Assembly: GCF_040081925.1 (NCBI RefSeq)
Contig: NZ_JBEBMF010000002.1
Span: forward strand, 310,001 to 374,000
Source: Mesorhizobium_K quangtriensis
Lineage (GTDB): Bacteria > Pseudomonadota > Alphaproteobacteria > Rhizobiales > Rhizobiaceae
DNA length: 64,000 nt
Reading direction: 5' to 3'
The position numbers were made by a program, and so were the translations under genes. The notes beneath the pieces were generated by a model, which searched no databases, was not told where the DNA came from, and was given only the letters and a program-made list of their open reading frames with translations. Positions within the stretch are counted from its first letter, which is position 1. Each line of letters starts with the position of its first letter. Below, piece after piece: positions 1 through 8,489 of the stretch.

Positions 1-546
1 AGCTTTTCGGGCGACAGCGCCCATTCCGGCATCGCCAGCGCGCGCAGTTGCGATCTCGTAGTCGCCTCGCAGGGCGGCGAGGACGGCGCCTCGCCGGATG
101 TCGACGCGCTGCTCTTCGATGCCGGCCGCCCGGTTCTGGTCACGCCGCGCGAAGCGCCGCCGCTTGCCGCCTTCAGGCGCGTCGTCGTCGCGTGGAACGG
201 CAGCCGCGAAGCATCGCGTGCGACCTTCGACGCGCTGCCTTTCCTCATCGAGGCGGAAGGCGTCGAAGTGCTGCTGGTCGATCCGCCCGAAGGCCCGGCC
301 GGCGAGGAACCCGGAGTCGACATCGCCGCCGCGCTGGAGCGACACGGCGTGGCCGTCACCGTTCACAATGCCGCGTCTGGCGGGCTCGCGGCCGATGACG
401 TGATCCGCAACCGTCTCGCGGAAACGGGAGCCGATCTGCTCGTGCTGGGCGCCTACAGCCATTCGTGGCTGAAGCAGCTCCTTTTCGGTGGCGTCACCCG
501 CACTGTCCTGCAATCCGTGCCCGTCACCGCGTTTCTGTCGCGCTGA
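1..546 (+). CDS. Universal stress protein, UspA family (5' truncated)
   Basis: The reading frame is open from the first base, so the amino end lies outside the window; 181 residues are visible. The chain has the Usp alternation of beta strands and helices. Near residue 61 there is an inner-strand segment VVVAWNGS that is typical of the start of a second Usp repeat. The end carries LLVLGAYSHS followed by GGVTRTVL and a final VPV strand, the usual Usp carboxyl end. The classical ATP-binding G-x2-G-x9-G-S/T signature is replaced by GAYSH, so nucleotide binding is doubtful. Function is a cytosolic stress-associated protein; no specific role can be read from the sequence. It probably has two Usp domains, with the first mostly missing here. 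Confidence 0.8.
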   Translation, partial: SFSGDSAHSGIASARSCDLVVASQGGEDGASPDVDALLFDAGRPVLVTPREAPPLAAFRRVVVAWNGSREASRATFDALPFLIEAEGVEVLLVDPPEGPAGEEPGVDIAAALERHGVAVTVHNAASGGLAADDVIRNRLAETGADLLVLGAYSHSWLKQLLFGGVTRTVLQSVPVTAFLSR

Positions 547-653
547 CGCAAGTTTAGCTGCGGACAATCGGCCCGGTCCCCCAAGGCGGGCTTGCCAGAA
601 ACCCGGCTTCCCGGCTAATTCCGGCTGCATTCCAACGCGTGGAGTGCAATCGC

Positions 654-1151
654 ATGTCGCTTCCTGAAAAGGCCTTTCCCGTTTCGTGGGACCAGTTTCA
701 CCGCGATGCGCGCGCGCTCGCCTGGCGGCTTTCAGGCGTCAACGGCCAATGGAAGGCGATCGTCTGCATAACGCGCGGCGGGCTGGTGCCTGCCGCGATC
801 ATCTCGCGCGAACTCGGAATCCGCTTGATCGAGACGGTCTGCGTCGCCTCCTACCACGACTACACCTCGCAGGGCGAACTGGCGGTCCTCAAGGAGATCA
901 CGCCTTCGCTTCTGGAAAACGAAGGCACGGGCGTTCTCATCGTTGATGACTTGACCGACACCGGCAAGACCGCCGGCATCGTGCGCGCCATGCTGCCCAA
1001 GGCCCATTTCGCTACTGTCTATGCCAAGCCAAAGGGACGACCGCTGGTGGACACCTTCGTTACCGAAGTCAGCCAAGACACCTGGATCTATTTCCCCTGG
1101 GACCTCGGCTTTACCTACCAGAAGCCGATCGCAGACGATCACGCCGGCTGA
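654..1151 (+). CDS. gpt: Xanthine (xanthine-guanine) phosphoribosyltransferase
   Basis: A 165-aa cytosolic type I phosphoribosyltransferase that converts xanthine or guanine plus PRPP to the nucleotide in purine salvage. The PRPP-binding signature VLIVDDLTDTGKT lies near residues 91-103, preceded by the ITRGGLVPA loop near residues 38-46. Length matches the E. coli Gpt class (about 152-165 aa). I chose ATG at 654 because GTGGAG at 639-644 is a plausible Shine-Dalgarno at good spacing; an in-frame GTG at 639 would place the start inside that site. The gene stands alone between the Usp gene and a Nudix gene on the same strand. No purine riboswitch is visible in the 107-bp gap upstream. Confidence 0.9.
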   Translation: MSLPEKAFPVSWDQFHRDARALAWRLSGVNGQWKAIVCITRGGLVPAAIISRELGIRLIETVCVASYHDYTSQGELAVLKEITPSLLENEGTGVLIVDDLTDTGKTAGIVRAMLPKAHFATVYAKPKGRPLVDTFVTEVSQDTWIYFPWDLGFTYQKPIADDHAG

Positions 1152-1352
1152 GGTCGACGCTGGCGGTTACAGTCCGCCGGTCACCACGTCACATTCCAGC
1201 GTCCGAATCATGTTCTGATTGCCTCCAGACTGGAGCGAGGCTGGATTCCGCCTCTCTCCAGCGGATTTTTCGCTTCTATTTTCGGGAATTAGCCCTAAAA
1301 ATAGTAAGGCGGCAAATGAATCGGAGAGAGTTGGGCCTCGGCCCTCGATGCC

Positions 1353-1835
1353 ATGAATGCGGTAACGGGCAACAATCTGGTCGAAAGGGTGCGCCGGCTT
1401 TTCGGCAAGATGCCCTGCCGCATCCAGGTTGCCGCCCTGCCCTGGCGCAAGACCGAGACGGGCGTCGAGATCATGCTCATCACCAGCCGCGATACCGGAC
1501 GCTGGGTGCTGCCCAAGGGCTGGCCTGAAGCCGACGAGGATCTTGGCGGGGCCGCCGCCCGCGAAGCGGGTGAGGAAGCCGGCATCTCCGGCGCGGTGGC
1601 GCGCAAGGAGGTCGGCCGCTATTACTACAACAAGATGCGCTCGTCCGGGGAAGCCGTGCCCTGCGAGGTTCTCGTGTTCCCCCTCGAGGTCGACATGGTT
1701 GCCGACAAATGGAAGGAAAAACGGCAGCGCAAGCGCAAATGGGTCAAACCCATCGACGCTGCCCGCATGCTCAACGAGCCCGATCTCTGTCAGCTCATCG
1801 CCGCCTTTGGCGCCGATCCTCGCAAATACGCTTGA
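1353..1835 (+). CDS. Nudix hydrolase
   Basis: A 160-aa Nudix protein. The complete Nudix box G-x5-E-x7-R-E-x2-E-E-x-G-I runs from GWPEADED to REAGEEAGI (about residues 56-78) and holds the metal-binding glutamates. The start region (KMPCRIQVAALPWR) and the later segment RKWVKPIDAARML resemble the diadenosine or diphosphoinositol polyphosphate hydrolase-like Nudix proteins of rhizobia. The substrate cannot be determined from sequence. The reaction should be cleavage of a nucleoside or polyphosphate diphosphate linkage in the cytosol. It ends 14 bp from the convergent flavoprotein reductase gene. Confidence 0.88.
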   Translation: MNAVTGNNLVERVRRLFGKMPCRIQVAALPWRKTETGVEIMLITSRDTGRWVLPKGWPEADEDLGGAAAREAGEEAGISGAVARKEVGRYYYNKMRSSGEAVPCEVLVFPLEVDMVADKWKEKRQRKRKWVKPIDAARMLNEPDLCQLIAAFGADPRKYA

Positions 1836-1848
1836 TCGCGCAGCACTC

Positions 1849-2571
1849 TCAGATGCCATAGCGTTCGGTCGCAACCAGGCCCGGCGCGACGCCGGCGTCA
1901 ACGACAAGCTGCGCGGCATTTTCGACGAACGGGTTGGAGCCGCACACATAAACTTGAAGCGGCGGTGCCGGCAGCCTGCGGAGAGCCTCGCCGATCATGG
2001 CCGCGTCGATGCGCCCCTTGAGCATACCCGGCGGCGGAGCGGTTTCCCGCGTCAGCGTCGCCATGAGATCGAACCCGATCTTGCCGCCGACGATGTGAGC
2101 GAGTTCGTCGTGGTAAAGCAGGTCCCCGCGAGTGCGCGCTGAAAAAAGCAGCAGCAATGGCACATTCGACCCACTCAGGAGCTTGTGCCTCGCCATCGAG
2201 ATGAACGGCGCGACGCCTGACCCGCCGGCGATCAGCAGCAATGGCCCTTTGTCATCGGCTGGCCAGACGAAATAGCCGCCGATCGGCTCCGAAACCTCGA
2301 TTTCGTCGCCCACCTCTACCACCTCGTGGAAGAACGGCGACACCTCGCCGTCCTTCAATTTCTCGATCGCCAATTCGACGTGCCCTGTTTCCTCCGGCGC
2401 CGACGCGATCGAATAGCTGCGTTGCGCGCGGTAGCCGTCCGGCGCGGTCAGCCTGACGCTCACATGCTGGCCGGCGACGAAGGGAATGAACTCCGGCAAC
2501 CTAAAGAAGAAGCTGGAGACCGTCGGCGAACGCCGGACGATCTTCGAGACGGTCGCGTTCTGCCAGCGCAT
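1849..2571 (-). CDS. Ferredoxin-NADP reductase-type flavoprotein (partner of molybdoenzyme)
   Basis: About 240 aa, FNR superfamily. The FAD-binding motif RSYS lies at residues 51-54, the NAD(P)-binding glycine-rich LLLIAGGSGVAP near 111-122, and the nicotinamide-end motif VYVCGSNPF near residue 205. No 2Fe-2S domain follows, so it is a two-domain reductase. It lies downstream of a sulfite-oxidase-like gene on the same strand and probably passes electrons to or from it. The open frame extends upstream to 2652, but that part reads through a repeat-like intergenic element with low-complexity residues, so I placed the start at ATG 2571. No strong ribosome site supports either choice. Confidence 0.8.
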   Translation of the reverse strand: MRWQNATVSKIVRRSPTVSSFFFRLPEFIPFVAGQHVSVRLTAPDGYRAQRSYSIASAPEETGHVELAIEKLKDGEVSPFFHEVVEVGDEIEVSEPIGGYFVWPADDKGPLLLIAGGSGVAPFISMARHKLLSGSNVPLLLLFSARTRGDLLYHDELAHIVGGKIGFDLMATLTRETAPPPGMLKGRIDAAMIGEALRRLPAPPLQVYVCGSNPFVENAAQLVVDAGVAPGLVATERYGI

Positions 2572-2599
2572 CAGGTGTCTGAATGGGTCAAGATTCGCG

Positions 2600-2745
2600 G
2601 CAGGGCGAGTCGGAGTCGAAGACGGGCGCGCAAGCGACCAAACTGGGAGCATGCGAGAACCGGAGCGGAGCGTACTTTTCGTACGTGAGCACCGGAAGCG
2701 CAGCGTGCTGCCTTTTGCAGGCCGTCCTGGCGTGAATATTGGTCC
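2600..2745. repeat. Probable dispersed intergenic palindromic repeat
   Basis: The 177-bp gap between the molybdoenzyme and its reductase is unlike ordinary spacer DNA. It contains a GTAC-TTTTC-GTAC hairpin near 2668-2682 flanked by purine-rich GGAGCGGAGC and GGAAGCGCAGC arms. I recognise this style from rhizobial genomes, but only one copy is present in this window, so the assignment rests on memory and structure. Confidence 0.35.
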
Positions 2746-2748
2746 ATT

Positions 2749-3357
2749 CTAATCATTGGTGTAACGCTGCTCCTTCCACGGATCGCCGTAGCGGTGATAG
2801 CCGCGCAATTCCCAGAAGCCGAGTTCGTCTTTGGCTGTGAATTGCAGCCCGTTGATCCACTTGGCCGACTTCCAGAAATAGAGATGCGGCACCAGCAGTC
2901 GCGCCGGGCCGCCATGGTCGGGCGTGATCGGCTTTCCTTCATAGCGCAGCGCTACCATTGCCCTTCCCCCTACAAGGTCGGCGGTCGGCACGTTGGTTGT
3001 GTACCCGTCGAAGGAATGCGCCAGCGTAAACCCGGTCGGCGGCTCGATGAAGGCGTCGCCGAGGATGTCGTCGATCATCACGCCTTCCCAGGCAGTGTCG
3101 AATTTGGACCAGGTCGTCACGCAGTGGATGTCGCGCGTCATCTTCGATTGCGGCAGCGCGTTGAGCTCGGCCCAGTTCCAGCTTTTGACCGGCCGCACCC
3201 CGTCCTTGAGCGTAAAGGTCCAGTCCTCAATGCGGACGCGTGGCGTCGGCCCCGCTGACAGCACGGGAAATCCATGTTCGAGGAACTGGCCCGGCGGCAG
3301 CCGCTCCCTCGTTTCTTCCGATCCGCTGCGTCGTCCGGTAAAGCCGCGAGTCGCCAT
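2749..3357 (-). CDS. Sulfite-oxidase-like molybdopterin oxidoreductase
   Basis: A 202-aa protein with only the molybdopterin-binding domain of the sulfite oxidase family. The likely molybdenum-ligating cysteine is C79 in DIHCVTTWSKFD, the family's most conserved stretch. Other family landmarks are the central SFDGYTTNV segment and the carboxyl WINGLQF and GFWELRGYHRYGDPW segments. It has no dimerisation domain, heme domain or Tat signal, so it should be cytosolic, unlike MsrP. ATG 3357 is preceded by AGAAGGA on the minus strand at good spacing; longer in-frame extension is less likely. The flavoprotein reductase follows downstream, suggesting a two-component redox enzyme. The substrate is unknown. 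Confidence 0.85.
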   Translation of the reverse strand: MATRGFTGRRSGSEETRERLPPGQFLEHGFPVLSAGPTPRVRIEDWTFTLKDGVRPVKSWNWAELNALPQSKMTRDIHCVTTWSKFDTAWEGVMIDDILGDAFIEPPTGFTLAHSFDGYTTNVPTADLVGGRAMVALRYEGKPITPDHGGPARLLVPHLYFWKSAKWINGLQFTAKDELGFWELRGYHRYGDPWKEQRYTND

Positions 3358-3749
3358 GGCGTCGGTCCTTCTGGGAGGCGATATGAACTTTCCGCATAAC
3401 GATCCCATCCCCGGCACGATGGATCAAGTGTCCCTGGGTATCGTTTCCGGCCGATCCTGTCTGATGGCGTTTGGCGCGATACCGGCCCAAATCCTCCCCG
3501 TTATCCACATAGCCGGCACACAACATGTTGGGGTCACAAAACTATTAAAAACGAATCCTTGACGGCCGGAAACGAGTCGCCCTTTATAGGCCATGCGCTC
3601 CTGTTTCGGGCGCGGCCGGAAGAACTCCAGGCCGGTATAAAGTTTCCAGATTTGAGCGGGTTTTCAGGCGGTTTGTCCGGTCGGGATGAGCTACCGGAGG
3701 CTTGGTTTTTGCATGCGCATGAGGGGCTGTTAGGGACAAGGCGACGGGT
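3358..3749. other. Gene-free stretch between divergent molybdoenzyme and nrdJ
   Basis: About 390 bp with no convincing coding frame on either strand. The open frames here lack ribosome sites and family-like composition. The minus-strand promoter of the molybdoenzyme probably lies within the first 100 bp; I could not pick a clear consensus promoter. Confidence 0.5.
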
Positions 3750-3777
3750 TTGAAAAATACTCTGTTAACACTATATT
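3750..3777 (+). promoter_or_regulatory. Candidate sigma-70 promoter of nrdJ
   Basis: TTGAAA at 3750-3755 and TATATT at 3772-3777 are separated by 16 bp. The -10 element lies inside the first NrdR box, so repressor binding would block polymerase. It is placed by consensus only. Confidence 0.5.
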
Positions 3778-3814
3778 TAGTGTTTGCGGGCAAACTCGAC
3801 GCTAGATAATGTGA
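3768..3814 (+). promoter_or_regulatory. Tandem NrdR boxes upstream of nrdJ
   Basis: Box 1 is a near-perfect 16-bp palindrome, ACACTATATTTAGTGT at 3768-3783, matching the NrdR consensus acaCwAtATaTwGtgt. Box 2, ACGCTAGATAATGTGA at 3799-3814, is weaker but keeps the outer bases. The starts are exactly 31 bp apart, about three helical turns, which is the usual NrdR pair geometry. NrdR is the ATP/dATP-sensing repressor of ribonucleotide reductase genes; nrdR itself is not in this window. Confidence 0.8.
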
Positions 3815-3852
3815 AATTCCTCCGATGGGGGAATCATCGAGTTTTCAGTATT

Positions 3853-4020
3853 GAGGGACCTTCGCGGGTCCGTCCGCAGACCGAAACGCAAGGCTCCGCA
3901 AGGGGTTGGCCTATCAGGGAACGGACAGCAGCGAAGGAGGAGAAAGTCGCCGTCTTGAGACGGCGGCAATGGCGGACTGCGTCTTCGTGAGATTGAGCGG
4001 GAAAGTTCCCTCGCGAAGCG
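3853..4020 (+). ncRNA. Structured 5' leader of nrdJ (candidate cis-regulatory RNA)
   Basis: Between the NrdR boxes and the start codon lie about 170 nt that fold into successive helices. These are GGACC/GGTCC (3856-3860 with 3867-3871), a long-range GTCCG/CGGAC stem (3872-3876 with 3922-3926) enclosing a GGCTCC-GCAA-GGGGTTGGCC hairpin, a perfect 7-bp stem 3948-3954 with 3959-3965 closed by TTGA, and a 9-bp stem 3983-3991 with 4010-4018 having one G-U pair. No cobalamin-box GCCACTG motif is present, so it does not look like an AdoCbl riboswitch. An 'nrdJ RNA motif' has been described from comparative genomics; whether this is that motif needs a covariance search. Confidence 0.5.
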
Positions 4021-4051
4021 CTATATATAGATGAAAAGGGACAACGGGATC

Positions 4052-7000
4052 ATGCATATCGAGCGGCGCTTCACCAAGGCAGGACAATCCGCATACGCGG
4101 AGATCGAATTCCGCAAGGCGCTCTCCGAGATCAAGAACCCGGACGGCTCGGTCGTGTTCCGGCTCGACGACATCGACGTGCCCGCGCAGTTCTCGCAGGT
4201 CGCCGCCGACATCCTCGCCCAGAAATATTTCCGCAAGGCCGGCGTGCCCGCGCGCCTGAAGAAGGTCGAGGAAAACGACGTCCCCTCCTTCCTGTGGCGC
4301 TCGGTTCCCGACGAGGCCGCCCTTGCCGAGTTGCCGGAAGATCAGCGCTATGGTTCCGAGCGCGATGCCCGCCAGGTCTTCACCCGCCTAGCGGGCACCT
4401 GGACCTACTGGGGCTGGAAGGGCGGCTACTTCAAGTCCGAGGATGACGCTCAGGCCTTCATGGATGAGCTGTCCTACATGCTCGCCACGCAGCGCGTCGC
4501 GCCCAACTCGCCGCAGTGGTTCAACACCGGCCTGCACTGGGCTTACGGCATCGACGGCCCCGGCCAGGGCCACTTCTATGTCGATCCCTTCACCGGCAAG
4601 CTGACCAAGTCGAAGTCCGCCTACGAGCACCCGCAACCGCACGCCTGCTTCATCCAGTCCGTCGGCGACGACCTCGTCAACGAGGGTGGCATCATGGACC
4701 TGTGGGTGCGTGAAGCCCGCCTGTTCAAATACGGTTCGGGCACCGGCTCCAACTTCTCGCATCTGCGTGGCGAAGGCGAAAAGCTCTCCGGCGGCGGCCG
4801 GTCGTCCGGCCTGATGTCCTTCCTCAAGATCGGCGACCGCGCCGCCGGCGCCATCAAGTCGGGCGGCACGACGCGCCGCGCTGCCAAGATGGTCATCGTC
4901 GACGCCGACCACCCCGATATCGAGTCCTTCATCGACTGGAAGGTCAACGAGGAGCAGAAGGTCGCATCGCTGGTCACCGGCTCGAAGATCGTCAAGAAGC
5001 ACATGGCCGCCGTTATGAAGGCCTGCGTGGCCTGCGAAGGCCCCGGCGACGACTGCTACGACCCGAACAAGAACCCTGCCCTGAAGCGCGCCATCAAGGA
5101 TGCCAAGCGTGACGGCGTGCCGGAGAACTACGTCAAGCGCGTCATCCAGTTCGCCAGGCAGGGCTACACGGCGATCGACTTCAAGACCTACGATACCGAC
5201 TGGGACTCCGAGGCCTACCTCACCGTCTCCGGCCAGAACTCCAACAACTCCATCTCGCTCAAGGACAACTTCCTGCGCGCTGTCGAGACCGACGGCGACT
5301 GGAAGCTCACCGCCCGCAAGGACGGCAAGGTGATGAAGACGCAGAAGGCGCGCGAGCTCTGGGAGAAGATCGGCTACGCCGCCTGGGCGTCGGCCGATCC
5401 CGGCCTGCACTTCAACACCACCATGAACGACTGGCACACCTCGCCGGCCGGCGGCCCGATCCGCGGCTCCAACCCGTGCTCGGAATACATGTTCCTCGAC
5501 GACACGGCCTGCAACCTCGCCTCGATCAACCTCCTGCCCTACCGCAACGCCGACGGCACGATCGACATCGCGGCCTACGAACACACCGTGCGCCTGTGGA
5601 CCATGGTGCTCGAAATCTCGGTCATGATGGCGCAGTTCCCGTCGAAGGAGATCGCCAGGCTCTCCTACGAGTACCGCACGCTCGGCCTCGGCTATGCCAA
5701 CATCGGCGGCCTGCTGATGACCTCGGGCATCCCTTATGACTCCGCCGAGGGCCGCGCCATCTGCGGCGCGCTCACCGCGATCATGACCGGCGTCTCCTAT
5801 GCCACGTCGGCCGAGATGGCCGCCGAGCTCGGCGCCTTCCCGAACTACGACCGCAACGCGGAATCCATGCTGCGCGTCATGCGCAACCACCGCCGCGCAG
5901 CCTACGGCCAGAAGGATGGTTATGAGAAGCTCGCGGTCAATCCCGTGCCGCTCGTCCATGCAGACCTCAGGCAGCCCGAACTCGGCGAACGCGCCAAGGC
6001 TGCGTGGGACCGCGCCATCGAGCTTGGCGAGGAACACGGCTACCGCAACGCGCAGTCGACCGTCATCGCGCCGACTGGCACGATCGGCCTCGTCATGGAT
6101 TGCGACACCACCGGCATCGAGCCCGACTTCGCGCTGGTGAAGTTCAAGAAGCTCGCTGGCGGCGGCTACTTCAAGATCATCAACCGCGCCGTTCCCGAGG
6201 CGCTCCGCACCCTCGGCTATGGCGAGGCGCAGATCGCCGAGATCGAGGCTTATGCCGTCGGCCACGGCAACCTCAACCAGGCGCCCGGCATCAACCCCGG
6301 CGCGCTCAAGGCCAAGGGCTTCACCGACGAGAAGATCGCCGCGATCAACGCAGCACTCGGCTCCGCCTTCGACATCAAGTTCGTCTTCAACCAGTGGACG
6401 CTCGGCGCCGACTGGGTGAAGGAGACTTTTGGCTTCACCGACGAGCAGCTCGGCGACTTCTCCTTCGAGATGCTGCCCGCGCTCGGCTTCTCGAAGAAGG
6501 ACATCGAGGCCGCCAATATCCATGTCTGCGGAGCGATGACGCTGGAAGGCGCGCCGCACCTCAAGGCCGAGCACCTGCCCGTCTTCGATTGCGCCAACCC
6601 GTGCGGCAAGATCGGCAAGCGCTGTCTCTCGGTCGAGAGCCACATCCGCATGATGGCGGCTGCCCAGCCCTTCATCTCGGGCGCGATTTCCAAGACGATC
6701 AACATGCCCAACGAGGCGACCGTCGAGGATTGCAAGAATGCCTACATGCTGTCCTGGAAGCTGGCGCTGAAGGCCAACGCGCTCTATCGTGACGGCTCGA
6801 AGCTCTCCCAGCCGCTCAACGCCTCGCTCATCGCCGATGACGAGGAGGACGAGGACGATGCATTCGAGACGCTGGTCGCCTCGCCCGCCGCCGCCCGCGC
6901 GGTGGCCGTCACCGAGAAGATCGTCGAGCGCGTGGTCGAGCGTCTCTACCGCGACCGCGAGAAGCTGCCGAACCGCCGCAAGGGCTACACCCAGAAGGCG

Positions 7001-7843
7001 ATCGTCGGCGGCCACAAGGTCTACCTGCGCACCGGCGAGTTCGACGACGGCCGCCTCGGCGAAATCTTCATCGACATGCACAAGGAAGGCGCCGCCTTCC
7101 GCGCGATGATGAACAACTTCGCCATCGCCATCTCGCTCGGCCTGCAATACGGCGTGCCGCTGGACGAATATGTGGAGGCCTTCACCTTCACCAAGTTCGA
7201 GCCGGCCGGCATGGTCGTCGGCAACGACGCCATCAAGAACGCCACGTCGATCCTCGACTACGTCTTCCGCGAGCTCGCCGTCTCCTATCTGGAGCGCCAC
7301 GACCTCGCCCATGTCGACCAGTCGAACTTCGACAACACCGCGCTCGGCAAGGGCATCACCGAAGGCAAGGCGACGCCCTTCTCCAAGGGCCTGACGCGCG
7401 GCGCCTCGCCGGTCAAGCTGGTGTCGAGCATAGGCCAGTCGTCCGAGCCGAAGGGTTTCGGCGGCATCTCGTCCTCACCGACCCGCTCCGCGCCGACGGC
7501 TTTCGCCGGCTCCAACGTCCGCTCGCTGCAGACGGCGGCCGCCCACGCGATCCGCCCCGAGAGCGACGGCGCGGTAGCCTTCAAGCGCGACTACGAGGAG
7601 CGCGCCGCCGAGCTTGCCGAGGACATCGCCGAGGAAGAGGCCGACGCCACGTCCGCCCTCTTCACCGACACCGCCGCCCAGGAAGCCGCCGACGCCAAGG
7701 CGCTCGCCAACGACCGCCGCGCCAAATCGCTTCTGCAAGGCTACACCGGCAACTCCTGCTCGGAATGTCAGAACTTCACCATGGTGCGGAACGGGACCTG
7801 CGAGAAGTGCGATACTTGTGGGGCGACCAGCGGGTGCAGCTGA
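4052..7843 (+). CDS. nrdJ: Vitamin B12-dependent ribonucleotide reductase (class II)
   Basis: A 1263-aa adenosylcobalamin-dependent ribonucleoside-diphosphate reductase, which makes deoxyribonucleotides with or without oxygen. Catalytic-core segments are visible: QPHACFIQSV with its active-site cysteine, GTGSNFSHLR, RGSNPCSEYM with the NPCSE loop, and ANPCGKIGKRC. The carboxyl end carries a cysteine-rich tail CSECQNF...CEKCDTCGATSGC, the redox-active zinc-ribbon-like end typical of this subgroup. I chose ATG 4052 (MHIERRFTK) because the family begins this way and AAGGG at 4036-4040 precedes it; ATG 4031 would overlap that site. Expression is probably repressed by NrdR and may be affected by the structured leader. 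The gene is monocistronic, followed by a strong palindrome. Confidence 0.97.
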   Translation: MHIERRFTKAGQSAYAEIEFRKALSEIKNPDGSVVFRLDDIDVPAQFSQVAADILAQKYFRKAGVPARLKKVEENDVPSFLWRSVPDEAALAELPEDQRYGSERDARQVFTRLAGTWTYWGWKGGYFKSEDDAQAFMDELSYMLATQRVAPNSPQWFNTGLHWAYGIDGPGQGHFYVDPFTGKLTKSKSAYEHPQPHACFIQSVGDDLVNEGGIMDLWVREARLFKYGSGTGSNFSHLRGEGEKLSGGGRSSGLMSFLKIGDRAAGAIKSGGTTRRAAKMVIVDADHPDIESFIDWKVNEEQKVASLVTGSKIVKKHMAAVMKACVACEGPGDDCYDPNKNPALKRAIKDAKRDGVPENYVKRVIQFARQGYTAIDFKTYDTDWDSEAYLTVSGQNSNNSISLKDNFLRAVETDGDWKLTARKDGKVMKTQKARELWEKIGYAAWASADPGLHFNTTMNDWHTSPAGGPIRGSNPCSEYMFLDDTACNLASINLLPYRNADGTIDIAAYEHTVRLWTMVLEISVMMAQFPSKEIARLSYEYRTLGLGYANIGGLLMTSGIPYDSAEGRAICGALTAIMTGVSYATSAEMAAELGAFPNYDRNAESMLRVMRNHRRAAYGQKDGYEKLAVNPVPLVHADLRQPELGERAKAAWDRAIELGEEHGYRNAQSTVIAPTGTIGLVMDCDTTGIEPDFALVKFKKLAGGGYFKIINRAVPEALRTLGYGEAQIAEIEAYAVGHGNLNQAPGINPGALKAKGFTDEKIAAINAALGSAFDIKFVFNQWTLGADWVKETFGFTDEQLGDFSFEMLPALGFSKKDIEAANIHVCGAMTLEGAPHLKAEHLPVFDCANPCGKIGKRCLSVESHIRMMAAAQPFISGAISKTINMPNEATVEDCKNAYMLSWKLALKANALYRDGSKLSQPLNASLIADDEEDEDDAFETLVASPAAARAVAVTEKIVERVVERLYRDREKLPNRRKGYTQKAIVGGHKVYLRTGEFDDGRLGEIFIDMHKEGAAFRAMMNNFAIAISLGLQYGVPLDEYVEAFTFTKFEPAGMVVGNDAIKNATSILDYVFRELAVSYLERHDLAHVDQSNFDNTALGKGITEGKATPFSKGLTRGASPVKLVSSIGQSSEPKGFGGISSSPTRSAPTAFAGSNVRSLQTAAAHAIRPESDGAVAFKRDYEERAAELAEDIAEEEADATSALFTDTAAQEAADAKALANDRRAKSLLQGYTGNSCSECQNFTMVRNGTCEKCDTCGATSGCS

Positions 7844-7964
7844 GAGAAAACTGAACGCTAAACCGTAGCACTTTCGGCTCGGTCGCAAGATCGGGCCGAA
7901 ACTACAAATCGGAACAAAAACGGAAAGGTGTCTAAAAAAGTTTAAGGGCAAAAGCCCAGAAACA

Positions 7965-7992
7965 CCAAAGCCGGCCCGAAGGCCGGCTTTGG
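7965..7992. terminator. Palindrome downstream of nrdJ
   Basis: A perfect 12-bp inverted repeat, CCAAAGCCGGCC at 7965-7976 and its complement at 7981-7992, around a CGAA loop. There is no long U tract after it, so termination efficiency is uncertain. It lies 122 bp after the nrdJ stop and could act on either strand. Confidence 0.6.
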
Positions 7993-8129
7993 ATACCGCG
8001 AATAAGCCGAAGCTCACGCGGGGCGAAGAGACCGATTGGCCCATCACCTGTAGCAAGGGCACCATATGGGGAGTCGGTTCTCAAAGTCGAGGTAGCTGAG
8101 GCGGAACGGCAGCGACATAGGAGAAAAAC

Positions 8130-8405
8130 ATGGCCAGCCCACTTTTGAGTGCATTGCTCGGCGAAGACGCAAACAAATTTGCCGCGTGGTCCCGAGCGAC
8201 CATTATGCCCGGATACGATTCGACCAAATATAGAAAGGATCGTTTCGGTTGGTGGATAGACTGGAACGAGTACGGAAAGACTAGCGAATATGGATGGGAG
8301 GTGGACCATATCCATCCCGTTTCCCTGTTAGGCTCCGATCATGAAAACAATCTGCAGGCGCTTCACTGGCGAAACAACCGTAGAAAGTCCAATCATGTCC
8401 TGTAG
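8130..8405 (+). CDS. Small HNH-type protein
   Basis: A 91-aa protein with an HNH nuclease core: EVDHIHPVS at residues 57-65 (D59, H60, H62), then ENNLQALHWRNNRRKSN at 72-88 supplying the N and second H positions. Nothing but the HNH fold and a tryptophan/tyrosine-rich amino half is present, so it is a minimal stand-alone nuclease domain. A good AGGAGA ribosome site precedes ATG 8130. Its coding sequence is visibly richer in A+T than nrdJ next to it, which suggests acquisition. The neighbourhood is repeat-rich accessory DNA. Possible roles include phage-type or homing nuclease remnant, or defence; the sequence does not decide. Confidence 0.75.
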   Translation: MASPLLSALLGEDANKFAAWSRATIMPGYDSTKYRKDRFGWWIDWNEYGKTSEYGWEVDHIHPVSLLGSDHENNLQALHWRNNRRKSNHVL

Positions 8406-8489
8406 CAAGAGCGCCCAGCCCTTAGTCCCGTGAAGGCGAAGGTGGCAGAGCGAGGCTAAGACGGAGAGGGAGGGATAGCGCGCCTCTCC

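Noticed and set aside
3853..4051. Cobalamin riboswitch upstream of the B12-dependent nrdJ
   Set aside because: The region is structured, but no B12-box or GCCACTG-like core could be found. NrdR boxes explain transcriptional control better.
4388..7312. A 974-codon open frame on the minus strand opposite nrdJ
   Set aside because: It is exactly antisense to a well-conserved gene. Its sequence is valine/alanine/glycine/aspartate-rich as expected from GC-rich codons read backward, and it has no ribosome site or family features.
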